DNA from: Polynucleobacter sp. SHI8
GTDB lineage: Bacteria > Pseudomonadota > Gammaproteobacteria > Burkholderiales > Burkholderiaceae
DNA length: 64,000 nucleotides
Direction of reading: 5' to 3'
NCBI RefSeq assembly: GCF_027944005.1
Contig: NZ_AP027204.1
Coordinates: forward strand, 372,001-436,000
Shown here: piece by piece, positions 1 to 9,196 of the stretch
How positions within the stretch are numbered: position 1 is the first letter of the stretch
Layout: each line of letters opens with the position of its first letter
Made by a program: the position numbers and the translations under genes
The notes under the pieces: model-generated
What the model saw: only the letters and a program-made list of their open reading frames with translations
What the model was told of the DNA's origin: nothing
The model's database searches: none

Positions 1-825
1 GATTCAGACCGTGCTCAGTTACAAGCATTACAAGCACAAGCTGATCTTGCTAAAGTAGTCAATGAACGCGATCGTCAACAATTGGCCATTGAAGCAATCA
101 GTAAAAATGCATTTGATTCGAGTAGTGCTGACTATAAGGCGAAGATAGCGCAGGTCGACCAACAAGCTGCACTAGTTGCCAAAAAGAACTTGAAGGCACC
201 ATTTTCTGGAAGAGTTGGTGTTGTGTCTATTAACCCTGGTCAGTTTATTAATAGTGGAGACAAAATAATGACTCTGCAAACGATTGATCCAGTCTTTGTA
301 GACTTTACCCTTCCACAAAGTCTCGTTGCACAGATAAAGAAAGATCAAATCGTCAATGTTAATTCAGATGCATTTGGGGATCAAACCTTTAAAGGAAAAA
401 TTACAGCCATCAGTCCAAAGGTTGATTCGAATACGAGAAATATTCAAGTAGAAGCTTTGGTGAGTAATCCTGACAAAAAGTTGTTGCCTGGAATGTTTGC
501 CAACTTAAAAATCGATAGTGGAGAAAAATTACGTTATATCACTGTCCCTCAAACAGCGGTGACTTATAACCCCTATGGATCTGTGATCTACATTGCTAAA
601 GAGGGCGCAGGCAAAGATAAAGACGGAAAAGCGAGCTTAGAGGCTCAGCAAGTATTTGTGACTACTGGACCTACTCGTGGTGATCAAGTGGCAATCTTAA
701 AAGGTATCCAAGTAGGAGATACGATTGTTACTAGTGGACAACTGAAGCTGAAGAATGGCACACCATTGATTGTGAATAATGCAGTAATTCCCGCAAACAA
801 TGCTAATCCTAAGCCACAAGAATAA
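1..825 (+). CDS. RND efflux periplasmic adaptor (MFP/HlyD family), 5' end outside window
   Basis: The frame is open from base 1, so the gene starts upstream; the TTG at 82 is only an internal codon. The visible 274 residues begin in the Gln/Ala-rich coiled-coil hairpin (about residues 1-55). They continue through the second lipoyl half-motif (KAPFSGRVG), the beta-barrel (VDFTLPQSLVAQI) and the membrane-proximal domain with the family's GDQVAILKGIQVGDTIVTSG signature. Adaptors of this kind link an inner-membrane RND pump to an outer-membrane channel in the periplasm. The pump gene follows after 45 bp, which supports an operon. No TolC-type channel gene follows. The missing part should hold the signal sequence and first lipoyl half. 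Confidence 0.93.
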   Translation, partial: DSDRAQLQALQAQADLAKVVNERDRQQLAIEAISKNAFDSSSADYKAKIAQVDQQAALVAKKNLKAPFSGRVGVVSINPGQFINSGDKIMTLQTIDPVFVDFTLPQSLVAQIKKDQIVNVNSDAFGDQTFKGKITAISPKVDSNTRNIQVEALVSNPDKKLLPGMFANLKIDSGEKLRYITVPQTAVTYNPYGSVIYIAKEGAGKDKDGKASLEAQQVFVTTGPTRGDQVAILKGIQVGDTIVTSGQLKLKNGTPLIVNNAVIPANNANPKPQE

Positions 826-870
826 GAACATCATGATCAGAATATTGAGTCAACATTACGAGGTGCTAGT

Positions 871-3800
871 ATGAAATGGACTGACATTTTTATACAAAAA
901 CCGGTCATGTCAATTGTGGTGAGTTTATTAATTCTTTTATTAGGGTTTAAAGCCGTCGGCTCATTACCTGTCAGTCAGTATCCTAAAACTGAAAATGCCA
1001 TTGTTACGATTACAACAGCATATTACGGTGCTGATCCTGCAACAGTGGCTGGATTTATCACACAACCTTTAGAGGGTGCGATTGCGCAGGCTCAAGGTAT
1101 TGACTATATGTCATCAACGAGTGTCAGTGGTATATCGACAATTATTGCAACGCTGAAGTTGAACTACAACTCCAATGCTGCTTTAACGCAAATTAATACA
1201 CAAATCACTTCTGTTAAAAATCAATTACCACCTCAGGCACAAGCCTCTGTTTTAACTGTAGCAGTTGGACAATCTACAGATGCGATGTATATGGGTTTCG
1301 CGAGTGATGTTTTACCTAACAATAGTATTACGGATTATTTGCTTCGCGTTGTCAAACCGAAGTTGGACTCAGTTGAAGGAGTTCAAACTGCGGAAATTTT
1401 AGGCGGCAGAAAATTTGCCCTGAGAGCGTGGCTTGATCAAGAAAAAATGGCCGGTTTGGGTGTGGGCGCAAGTGATGTCTACAAAGCTTTAGCTGCCAAT
1501 AATGTTTTATCTACAGTTGGCTCTACTAAGGGCGATATGGTTGGTGTTGACTTAGTCGCTGGAACAGATTTACATAGCTTAGATGAGTTTAAAAAACTTA
1601 TCATTAAAAGTAATGGCACAGACATTGTCCGTCTAGATCAAGTGGCTACTGTTTCTTTAGGGTCTGAAGACTATTCAACCAATGTGGCATTTAGCGGAAA
1701 ACAATCGGTATTTATAGGTATTAAAGTTGCGCCTGAAGCAAACTTATTAGATGTTGCAAAGCGCGTGCGAGATGTCTTGCCGGATATTCAAAAACAATTA
1801 CCCGTTGGACTCACTGGTGAGGTTGTTTATGATTCGACTAAATTTATTACCACTTCGATTGATGAAGTGATTAAAACATTAGTAGAAGCTTTGGTCATTG
1901 TTACCATTGTGATCTTTTTATTCTTGGGTAGTTTTAGGGCCGTTATTATTCCAATTATTGCGATGCCACTTTCTCTCATCGGTACGTTCTTTATGATGCA
2001 AGTACTGGGCTATTCGATTAATTTGTTGACCCTCTTAGCTTTAGTTCTTGCCATTGGCTTAGTGGTTGATGACGCAATTATTGTGGTTGAAAACGTTGAC
2101 CGACATTTAAAAGAGGGTAAGACACCTAGAGAAGCATCGATTCTTGCAGCCAGAGAACTTGGTATGCCGATTTTGGCGATGACCGTCGTGTTGATCGCCG
2201 TATACATACCGATTGGTTTTCAGGGAGGCTTAACAGGCGCACTCTTTACTGAGTTTGCCTTTACCTTAGCGGGCTCAGTTGCAGTATCAGGAGTAGTTGC
2301 ATTGACACTATCGCCGATGATGTGTTCACGTATTTTGAAGCATGATGCAAACCCAGGAAAATTTTTACAAAAGGTCGACTCGATATTTGGGAAAGTGGAG
2401 AGTGGGTATAAACGACGTCTGCATAGCATCCTTTCCACATGGCAAGTCATGGTGGTGATGGGTGTGCTCTTGCTCTTTGGCGTTGTTTATTTATTCTCTA
2501 CATCGAAATCAGAATTAGCCCCGACAGAAGATCAAGGTATTGTGTTGATGCAAGCGTCTGGTCCACCAAATGCAACGGTTAATCAGATGCAATCCTATGC
2601 CAATCAAATCTTTGAGATGTCTAGCAAAGAATCCGAATACCAGCAAATGTTCCAGATTACCAGTCCTACCAGTAGCTTCGGCGGCGTCATCCTGAAAGAT
2701 TGGGATGAGCGCAAGAAAGATGCGACCACATTCCAAAAAGAGATGCAAACAAAATGGAACACGATTGCCGGTGCAAGGGTGGCCGCGTTCCAATTTCCAG
2801 CATTGCCAGGTGCCCAGGGATTGCCTGTTCAAGTCGTGATTAACACGACAGAGTCTTATGAAAACCTCAATGAAGTTTCTCAAGCCGTACTGGATAAAGC
2901 ACGTAAGAGTGGTATGTTCTTCTTCGTTGATTCAGATTTAAAAATTGATAAACCGCAAGATGTGCTGGTCATTGATCGTGATAAAGTTGCAGCGATTGGC
3001 ATGACTCAACAAGATGTTGCCAATGAATTATCTGCGGCGATGGGTGGTGGATATGTTAATTACTTCTCAGTTGCCGGCAGGTCTTATCGGGTGATTCCAC
3101 AAGTGTTACAAGTGAACCGATTAAATTCAGATCAAATCTTAAATCAAACCATACGTACGCCAAGTGGTAATTTAATTCAGGCGCGTAATGTGGCGCATAT
3201 TGAACGACGTGTTGTGCCAAGTTCGATTAATCACTTCCAACAGCTCAATTCTGCGACGATCTCTGGAGTTAAAACACCATTTGTTTCTGAAGCAGAGGTC
3301 ATTGACTTCATTAAAAATGCTGTTAAAGAGGCTGGCCCAGTTGGGTATTCGGTAGATTATGCGGGACCTTCTCGTCAGTTTGTAAAAGAATCTGGTGGTT
3401 TTGTTGGCACAATGTTTTTTGCGATCATTATTATTTTCTTAATTTTGGCTGCTCAGTTTGAAAGTTTTAGGGATCCGATTGTGATTTTGGTATCCGTACC
3501 AATGGCGATTTTTGGTGCGTTAATCTTTATTAATCTTGGCTTAACCAGTATTAATGTGTATACCCAAGTAGGTATTGTGACCCTCATGGGCTTGATTAGT
3601 AAACACGGTATTTTGATGGTGGAGTTTGCAAATCATCTTCAACAACAAGGCAAGACGAAGTTGGAAGCGATTGTTGAAGCAAGTGCAACAAGACTGCGCC
3701 CTATTCTCATGACAACTGCTGCGATGGTCTTTGGTGTAGTGCCTCTGGTAATAGCCTCTGGAGCTGGAGCAGCTGGACGTCAGTCGATGGGTATTGTGAT

Positions 3801-3954
3801 TTTCACAGGCTTATCCATTGGTACTTTGTTTACCCTATTTGTTGTGCCAGCGATGTATTTATTCTTGGCAGAAGATCATCATTTACGTCAATCATCAACG
3901 AGTAGTGACCCGACAGGCGGACATGAAACGCCAGAGCCAAGCGCCAGCCACTAG
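871..3954 (+). CDS. RND multidrug efflux transporter, inner-membrane pump subunit (HAE1/AcrB-MexB family)
   Basis: This 1027-residue protein has the full RND length, with one N-terminal membrane helix (residues 10-30), two large periplasmic loops and two six-helix bundles. The proton-relay residues are visible: an Asp pair at about 400-401 in the TM4 motif LVVDDAIIVVENV, and a Lys at about 911 in the TM10 motif LISKHGILMVEFAN. It would export hydrophobic compounds across the envelope by proton antiport, with the adaptor encoded just upstream. The start is ATG 871 behind GAGG. Substrates cannot be read from sequence. The hydrophilic tail (SSTSSDPTGGHETPEPS) is variable in the family. Confidence 0.96.
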   Translation: MKWTDIFIQKPVMSIVVSLLILLLGFKAVGSLPVSQYPKTENAIVTITTAYYGADPATVAGFITQPLEGAIAQAQGIDYMSSTSVSGISTIIATLKLNYNSNAALTQINTQITSVKNQLPPQAQASVLTVAVGQSTDAMYMGFASDVLPNNSITDYLLRVVKPKLDSVEGVQTAEILGGRKFALRAWLDQEKMAGLGVGASDVYKALAANNVLSTVGSTKGDMVGVDLVAGTDLHSLDEFKKLIIKSNGTDIVRLDQVATVSLGSEDYSTNVAFSGKQSVFIGIKVAPEANLLDVAKRVRDVLPDIQKQLPVGLTGEVVYDSTKFITTSIDEVIKTLVEALVIVTIVIFLFLGSFRAVIIPIIAMPLSLIGTFFMMQVLGYSINLLTLLALVLAIGLVVDDAIIVVENVDRHLKEGKTPREASILAARELGMPILAMTVVLIAVYIPIGFQGGLTGALFTEFAFTLAGSVAVSGVVALTLSPMMCSRILKHDANPGKFLQKVDSIFGKVESGYKRRLHSILSTWQVMVVMGVLLLFGVVYLFSTSKSELAPTEDQGIVLMQASGPPNATVNQMQSYANQIFEMSSKESEYQQMFQITSPTSSFGGVILKDWDERKKDATTFQKEMQTKWNTIAGARVAAFQFPALPGAQGLPVQVVINTTESYENLNEVSQAVLDKARKSGMFFFVDSDLKIDKPQDVLVIDRDKVAAIGMTQQDVANELSAAMGGGYVNYFSVAGRSYRVIPQVLQVNRLNSDQILNQTIRTPSGNLIQARNVAHIERRVVPSSINHFQQLNSATISGVKTPFVSEAEVIDFIKNAVKEAGPVGYSVDYAGPSRQFVKESGGFVGTMFFAIIIIFLILAAQFESFRDPIVILVSVPMAIFGALIFINLGLTSINVYTQVGIVTLMGLISKHGILMVEFANHLQQQGKTKLEAIVEASATRLRPILMTTAAMVFGVVPLVIASGAGAAGRQSMGIVIFTGLSIGTLFTLFVVPAMYLFLAEDHHLRQSSTSSDPTGGHETPEPSASH

Positions 3955-3994
3955 CGAAGTCGAGTTGAACACTTACTTCGCTTAAACTGTCGTT

Positions 3995-5239
3995 ATGGAA
4001 TCCACGCCAGCCATACGTCGCGACTTTACTGCCACCCTTATTTACCGAGTAGGAAGTACCCTCAGTTATCAAATGTTGATGGTTGCTGTCGGGTGGCATC
4101 TATTTGATATCACCAATAGTGTGATGTCATTAGGCTTACTCGGATTAGCTGAACTAATTCCATATTTCATCTTTGCCTTATTTGCTGGGCATTGGGTCGA
4201 TACGCACTCTAGGAGAATGATTGCAACTATTTCTAGTGTGATGCATGTAGCGATTGGTATTTTTTTGATGTTTGTCGCACGCGGCATCTTTGAGCCAGCT
4301 GAGTTTTATATTTATTTATCGGTAGCGATTTTAGGCGTTGGCAGAGCCTTATTAAGACCGGCCTATCAGTCCATTTTTGGGCAAGTGATACCTCGCGATT
4401 TAACACCAAAATATTCCGCTTATGCCTCATCGGCGTTTCAGGCATGTGTGGTCACTGGACCAGCGTTAGCCGGAATCTTTATTGCCACAATTGGCTTGGA
4501 CTATACCTACTTCATTGCCGGACTATGTGCGCTTCTAGGTCAGTATGGCGTATTTATGGTGCATTTGAAAAATTTAAAAAGAGAAAAAAATACAGCCCCA
4601 TTTTGGGAAAGTTTTAAAGAGAGTATTGTCTATGTCAAAAATCATCGACTGATTTTGTCTGCTATGAGCATTGATATGTTAGCTGTTTTATTTGGGGGTG
4701 CGGTGTCGATGTTGCCAGCCTTTGTAAAAGAAGTCTTGCATCAAGGCCCTGAAACCCTTGGAATATTACGTGCAGCTCCAGCGATTGGCGCTATTCTGAC
4801 AGGATTTTATTTTGCTAGAAATCCTATTTTGATTAACTCTGGAAAATATGTCTTGGTTGGAGTTGCTGGATTTGGGATCTCCATTATTTGTTTTAGTTTA
4901 TCGACCACGGTATGGATGAGTGCTTTTTTTCTGTTTCTGACGGGCTGCTTTGACTCAGTATCTGTCGTGGTTCGGATCGCCATTTTTCAATTAACATCCC
5001 CAGATCATATGCGGGGTCGAATCAGTTCCATTAATGGTATATTCGTGGGCTCTTCCAATGAACTAGGCGCACTAGAGTCTGGGTTTGCGGCAAGCATATT
5101 AGGACTTGTTCCCTCGATTGCTTTTGGCGGATTTGTAACCCTTTTAGTCGCAATTGGTTTTTATCAATTTTGCGCACCTATTCGAAATTTACATATTCAA
5201 GATTTACTCGAAAAAAAGGATCGACATGACGGAACTTAA
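3995..5239 (+). CDS. MFS transporter (EntS/DHA3-type exporter)
   Basis: A 414-residue protein with twelve predicted membrane segments. It resembles the enterobactin-exporter-like (EntS/DHA3) branch: the A motif appears as GHWVDTHSRRMIATIS after TM2, and RGRISSINGIF lies in the second half. It should be a proton-driven exporter in the inner membrane. It sits 40 bp after the RND pump and overlaps the next gene by 14 bp, so it may be co-transcribed with either. The ATG at 3995 has no clear Shine-Dalgarno sequence, so the start is less sure than the family call. Substrate unknown. Confidence 0.88.
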   Translation: MESTPAIRRDFTATLIYRVGSTLSYQMLMVAVGWHLFDITNSVMSLGLLGLAELIPYFIFALFAGHWVDTHSRRMIATISSVMHVAIGIFLMFVARGIFEPAEFYIYLSVAILGVGRALLRPAYQSIFGQVIPRDLTPKYSAYASSAFQACVVTGPALAGIFIATIGLDYTYFIAGLCALLGQYGVFMVHLKNLKREKNTAPFWESFKESIVYVKNHRLILSAMSIDMLAVLFGGAVSMLPAFVKEVLHQGPETLGILRAAPAIGAILTGFYFARNPILINSGKYVLVGVAGFGISIICFSLSTTVWMSAFFLFLTGCFDSVSVVVRIAIFQLTSPDHMRGRISSINGIFVGSSNELGALESGFAASILGLVPSIAFGGFVTLLVAIGFYQFCAPIRNLHIQDLLEKKDRHDGT

Positions 5240-6095
5240 AAGAACCTATTGGGAAGACGTGCAAGTACCCAAACTCAAATTACCAGCTTTATCTTGCGAT
5301 GCCCATTGCCATATCTTTGGACCTGCAGAGCGATTTCCCTACTTACCAGATCGTTCATTCACGCCAGTAGACGCTCCTAAAGAAAAACTATTTGCTTTGC
5401 ATCACACCTTAGGTATTGAGCGTTGTGTCATCGTCCAAACAGCATTACATGGTTTTGATAATTCGGTTGTGGTCGATGCCATGCAGGCAAAGCCAGGATC
5501 TTATTTTGGTGTGGCATTATCCTCAGCAAAAGTGACAAGTGCGGAACTGAAAGATATGTATCAACAAGGTTTTCGTGGAGTACGTTTTAACTTTATGGCG
5601 CATCTGAAAAATAGTGATTCGATGGAAGATATCCTGGCGTTAAGTAAACGCTTAGAGCCATTAGGTATGCATCTCCAAGTACACTTTAGCAGTGACTTGG
5701 TACATGAGTTGGCGCCACAGTTAAAGCAATCTGCTGCTCCAGTCATGATTGATCACATGGGACGTGTTGACGCTAATAAAGGACCACATCATGAAGATTT
5801 TGAAGCATTATTAAAGTTGATGGATGATCCAAAGATGCACATGAAAGTTAGTGGTGTAGATCGTATTGTGAGCAGCAGTGATTACACTGAAGGAGTAAAA
5901 CTTGCCAAAATATTAGTGGATCGTTTTACAGAAAAATGCGTTTGGGGAACCGACTGGCCACATCCAAATCACCACCACATCCCTCATGATGAAATTTTAG
6001 TAGATACCATTAGTCAAATTGCGGACTCTGATAAAAAAATCGAGCATATAATGGTTTCCAATCCCGAAAGTTTTTACCAATTTAAACATCAATAA
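5226..6095 (+). CDS. Amidohydrolase family protein, 2-pyrone-4,6-dicarboxylate hydrolase-like (LigI-like)
   Basis: The start is ATG 5226, not the in-frame upstream ATG at 5154. AAGGA lies just ahead of 5226, and the family N-terminus (LSCDAHCHIFGP) begins soon after; the protein is 289 residues. The first metal motif HxH is intact (DAHCH), as is the C-terminal catalytic Asp (WGTDWPHPN). The layout matches LigI, which opens the lactone 2-pyrone-4,6-dicarboxylate, and sugar-acid lactone isomerases of the same family. It overlaps the MFS gene and is followed 9 bp later by an SDR gene and then a Bug gene, so an organic acid or lactone substrate is likely. The exact substrate is open. Confidence 0.85.
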   Translation: MTELKRTYWEDVQVPKLKLPALSCDAHCHIFGPAERFPYLPDRSFTPVDAPKEKLFALHHTLGIERCVIVQTALHGFDNSVVVDAMQAKPGSYFGVALSSAKVTSAELKDMYQQGFRGVRFNFMAHLKNSDSMEDILALSKRLEPLGMHLQVHFSSDLVHELAPQLKQSAAPVMIDHMGRVDANKGPHHEDFEALLKLMDDPKMHMKVSGVDRIVSSSDYTEGVKLAKILVDRFTEKCVWGTDWPHPNHHHIPHDEILVDTISQIADSDKKIEHIMVSNPESFYQFKHQ

Positions 6096-6104
6096 AGAAG
6101 AATA

Positions 6105-6905
6105 ATGTCAAATCGTCTACAAGGAAAAATTGCATTAATTACCGGGGCTGGATCTGTTGGTCCGGGCTGGGGTAATGGTCGTGCAATGACTGTTCGTTTT
6201 GCTCAAGAAGGCGCACAAGTCTATGCCGCAGATATTGATCAAGCAAGATTAGATGAAACTTTGACGTATGCTGGCGATGCTGTCTCTCAGATCAAAACCG
6301 GAATTGTGGATGTGATGCAATCAGCCTCTATCGAAAAGATGGTACAAGACTGTATTGAGAAGTTTGGCCGGATTGATATTCTGGTGAATAACGTTGGCGG
6401 TTCTGCTAAAGGTGGTCCAGTAGAAATGTCGGAAGAGGTTTGGGATACTCAGGTCGATTACAACTTAAAGAGCGTGTTTTTAACTTGTAAATACACCTTA
6501 CCCCACATGATTGAACAGGGTTCTGGAGCCATTATTAATATGGCATCAACTTCAGGAACCCGCTGGACAGGATCTGCGCAAATTGCCTATGCAGCAACGA
6601 AGGCTGGAATTATTCAATTCTCGAAAGTATTGGCAGTGCAATACGCCAAACAAAGTATTCGTGTGAATACCATTGTTCCTGGTCAATTACATACGCCAAT
6701 GGTTGAGACTAGATTAGCTAAGCAAAGAACGGGTGGTGATGTAGCAACGATTTTAGAGCAGCGTCAAGCGCGGATTCCACTACCGTTTATGGGGGATGGC
6801 ATGGATACCGCCAATGCGGCCGTATTCTTAGCCTCTGAGGAAGCAAGATTTATTACTGGAACAGAAATTGTTGTAGATGGCGGTATGTCCGCTAAATGTG
6901 ATTAA
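6105..6905 (+). CDS. SDR family NAD(P)-dependent oxidoreductase
   Basis: A 266-residue classical short-chain dehydrogenase. The dinucleotide-binding turn is an extended variant (ITGAGSVGPGWGNGRA) rather than plain TGxxxGxG. NNVGG follows at about residue 95, the catalytic Ser is in NMASTSG, and YAATK carries the Tyr/Lys pair. The C-terminus ends in the FITGTEIVVDGG type of motif. It likely oxidises or reduces a hydroxyl/keto group of the compound handled by the adjacent LigI-like enzyme, from which it is separated by 9 bp. A Bug binding-protein gene follows. Confidence 0.92.
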   Translation: MSNRLQGKIALITGAGSVGPGWGNGRAMTVRFAQEGAQVYAADIDQARLDETLTYAGDAVSQIKTGIVDVMQSASIEKMVQDCIEKFGRIDILVNNVGGSAKGGPVEMSEEVWDTQVDYNLKSVFLTCKYTLPHMIEQGSGAIINMASTSGTRWTGSAQIAYAATKAGIIQFSKVLAVQYAKQSIRVNTIVPGQLHTPMVETRLAKQRTGGDVATILEQRQARIPLPFMGDGMDTANAAVFLASEEARFITGTEIVVDGGMSAKCD

Positions 6906-6932
6906 CAAAATTCTTTTACTGAAATGAGAGAT

Positions 6933-7889
6933 ATGAAAAAGTTAGCTATTCAAGTAGTGTTCGCTTCAATCGGCCTTGTCGTCGCAAGTAGTTCTTTCGC
7001 ACAGTCGAATACCATCAAGATGTTAGTTGCTTTTCCGCCGGGAGGCCCAGTTGATTTTGTAGCACGAACCATTGCTGAGCCCTTAGGTAAAGAACTTGGA
7101 GCACAAATTATTATTGATAACAAACCAGGTGGTAATGGCTCAATCTCTGCGGAATATATGATGAATGCTCCAGCAGATGGCAAAGTTCTTTGGTTTACCA
7201 GTGCTGGCGCAGTTGCTATTAATCCCGGACTTTATGAAAAGTTATCCTACAACCCACTGCGTGATTTTGCTCCTATTTCATTGGTGGTGAATAACGTTGA
7301 AGTATTGGTAGTCAACCCAAATAACCCTGCCAATACAGGCGGAGAATTTGTGGCGATTTCTAAACAAAAAGAAGTGACGATGGCATCTTCTGGTACAGGT
7401 AGTGTTCCCCATTTAGCCATGGAGCAACTTGCGGACTCAACGAAGGGTAAGTTATTGCATATCCCCTATAAAGGTGCCGCACCAGCTATTACCGATGTTC
7501 TCGGCGGGCACGTAGATGGATTCTTCGGCGACATCCCTGGATTAATTGGTTACATTAAATCAGGCAAGTTAAAGCCAATCGGTATCGCAGCACCAAAACG
7601 AAGTCCAGCGTTACCAGATGTAAAGACTTTTGCGGAAATGGGTGTTCCTGGTGTTGATTCGAATAACTGGTACGCACTTTTTGCCAAAGCTGGCACATCC
7701 AAAGCTGAAATTGATCGTATCAATGCGGCTGTGAAAAAAGTACTCGCGCAAGAAGATATTAAAAATCGTTTGTTACAGTCCGGTGCTGATCCTGTTGGAT
7801 CAAGTGCTGATGAATTAGGCACTATAGTGAAAAATGACATTAACAAATGGACTAAATTGATTAAAGCTAAAAATATCAAACCTGAGTAA
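6933..7889 (+). CDS. Bug family TTT solute-binding protein
   Basis: I chose ATG 6933 because it begins a clean signal peptide (MKKLAIQVV...SSSFAQ); an ATG at 6924 would add three residues. The 318-residue protein shows the Bug ligand loops VAFPPGGPVDFVART and DNKPGGNGSIS, then HIPYKGAAPAITDVLGGHV. The usual PADGYT has become PADGKV at about residue 85, a small departure in a conserved loop. It lies within a + strand run between an SDR and a CMD-family gene, so it probably captures the substrate of those enzymes in the periplasm. Confidence 0.95.
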   Translation: MKKLAIQVVFASIGLVVASSSFAQSNTIKMLVAFPPGGPVDFVARTIAEPLGKELGAQIIIDNKPGGNGSISAEYMMNAPADGKVLWFTSAGAVAINPGLYEKLSYNPLRDFAPISLVVNNVEVLVVNPNNPANTGGEFVAISKQKEVTMASSGTGSVPHLAMEQLADSTKGKLLHIPYKGAAPAITDVLGGHVDGFFGDIPGLIGYIKSGKLKPIGIAAPKRSPALPDVKTFAEMGVPGVDSNNWYALFAKAGTSKAEIDRINAAVKKVLAQEDIKNRLLQSGADPVGSSADELGTIVKNDINKWTKLIKAKNIKPE

Positions 7890-7893
7890 AAAG

Positions 7894-8412
7894 ATGACTA
7901 AAAGAATCCAAGAAGTAGAACCAGGAACTCGACCAGAACTGGCTGAGATTGAAGCGAATATTCTTCAAGAGCGGGGTAGAATCTCACCCCTTTATCGCAC
8001 CCTGCTCAATAGCCCTGAAATTGCCAAAGGCTGGGAAGCATTGCTAACAGCAGTGCGTAATCGCAGTTCTTTACCAGCAAGTTTAAAAGAGCTCATGATT
8101 TTAAGGGTCGCCGTTCTGAATCGTGCGAATTATGAATTTGATGCTCATCGCCCACATGCAATCAATGCAGGGGTATCTGAAGAGCAAATCACTTTAGTTC
8201 AACAAGAAAAAATAACTTCTGGCTTTACTGAAGTAGAAATACTAGTGATGGAATTGACAGATGTGATGACCAGAGATATTCAGGTACCGGATGCATTGTA
8301 TGACCAGGTCAAAGTCCACTTTAATGATCGCGAAATTTTAGAGGTAGTCACAACTATTTCAGCATACAACATGGTGTCGCGATTATTAAATGCTTTACAT
8401 GTTGGACATTAA
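7894..8412 (+). CDS. Carboxymuconolactone decarboxylase (CMD) family protein
   Basis: A 172-residue all-helical CMD-family protein starting 4 bp after the Bug stop. The core motif reads LMILRVAVLNRANYEFDAHRPHA at about residues 68-90. It lacks the CxxC pair of AhpD peroxidase-type members and keeps the E-F-x-x-H form seen in gamma-carboxymuconolactone decarboxylase-like proteins. Members decarboxylate or isomerise lactones in protocatechuate-type pathways, but many are uncharacterised. Together with the LigI-like lactonase and SDR upstream, a lactone or dicarboxylate ring-fission product is a reasonable substrate. Confidence 0.87.
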   Translation: MTKRIQEVEPGTRPELAEIEANILQERGRISPLYRTLLNSPEIAKGWEALLTAVRNRSSLPASLKELMILRVAVLNRANYEFDAHRPHAINAGVSEEQITLVQQEKITSGFTEVEILVMELTDVMTRDIQVPDALYDQVKVHFNDREILEVVTTISAYNMVSRLLNALHVGH

Positions 8413-8441
8413 TTAAAAAGAAAGCTTACGAGGAGACATGT

Positions 8442-9194
8442 ATGAACATCAAAAAAATCATGATTGCAATTGCTTGTGTAGTTGGTTTAATGGGGAGTTC
8501 TGCAATGGCATCTGAAATCAAAGTTATTTCTTCCGTTGCATTTAAAGATGCTTATTTAGCGATGGTGCCTGATTTTGAGAAATCCACAGGTCACAAGGTC
8601 ACCACCTTATGGTTACCCACCGTTGAAATCATGAATCGCCTCAAGGGTGGAGAAGCTGCAGATTTAGTCATCATCGCTGGATCAGGTATTGATGAGTTGA
8701 CCAAATTAGGTAAATTACAGGCGGGTTCACGTCAGAATTACGTCAAGTCTGGAATTGGAATAGGTATGCAAAAAGGATCAGTCAAGCCTGATCTCAGTAC
8801 TGCAGAAGCTGTTAAAACCGCATTGCTTAATGCTAAATCAGTAGCTTACTCAACTGGACCTAGTGGCGTTTATTTAGTGTCTCTTTTTGAAAAAATGGGT
8901 ATTACAGCCCAACTTGCCCCTAAGTTAAAAGTCATTCAAGGGGAACCAGTCGGTGCAGTTGTACAGCGTGGCGAAGCTGAGATTGGACTTCAGCAAGTGC
9001 CTGAGATTCTGGCAGTTCCTGCCATCGACTTTGTTGGACCGTTGCCAGCGGAGATTCAGAGCATTACTACCTTTGCCTTTGGTATCCATGAAAAAGTGGG
9101 AGACGTTGCTGCCACAAAAGCTTGGATGAAGACACTACAATCGGATGCTGCAGTGCCATTTATCAAAAAATTTGGCCTTGATCCTGCTTGGTAA
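8442..9194 (+). CDS. ModA-like extracellular solute-binding protein
   Basis: A 250-residue secreted protein with signal peptide MNIKKIMIAIACVVGLMGSSAMA and a strong AGGAG upstream of ATG 8442. The mature part follows the molybdate-binding ModA fold: IKVISSVAFKDAYLAMVPDFEKSTG, then GGEAADLVIIAGSGIDEL, then GEAEIGLQQVPEI. No ModB/ModC permease or ATPase genes are next to it, and it closes a catabolic + strand run. It may bind an organic anion rather than molybdate, as many isolated ModA-like proteins in Burkholderiales are thought to do. Confidence 0.85.
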   Translation: MNIKKIMIAIACVVGLMGSSAMASEIKVISSVAFKDAYLAMVPDFEKSTGHKVTTLWLPTVEIMNRLKGGEAADLVIIAGSGIDELTKLGKLQAGSRQNYVKSGIGIGMQKGSVKPDLSTAEAVKTALLNAKSVAYSTGPSGVYLVSLFEKMGITAQLAPKLKVIQGEPVGAVVQRGEAEIGLQQVPEILAVPAIDFVGPLPAEIQSITTFAFGIHEKVGDVAATKAWMKTLQSDAAVPFIKKFGLDPAW

Positions 9195-9196
9195 TT

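Noticed and set aside
2010..2883. Three minus-strand open frames inside the RND pump gene
   Set aside because: They are antisense shadows of a 1027-residue protein with complete family motifs, and none has a recognisable domain or ribosome site.
5154..5225. Upstream in-frame ATG extending the LigI-like amidohydrolase by 24 residues
   Set aside because: The extension overlaps the MFS gene deeply, is not amidohydrolase-like, and ATG 5226 has AAGGA just upstream.
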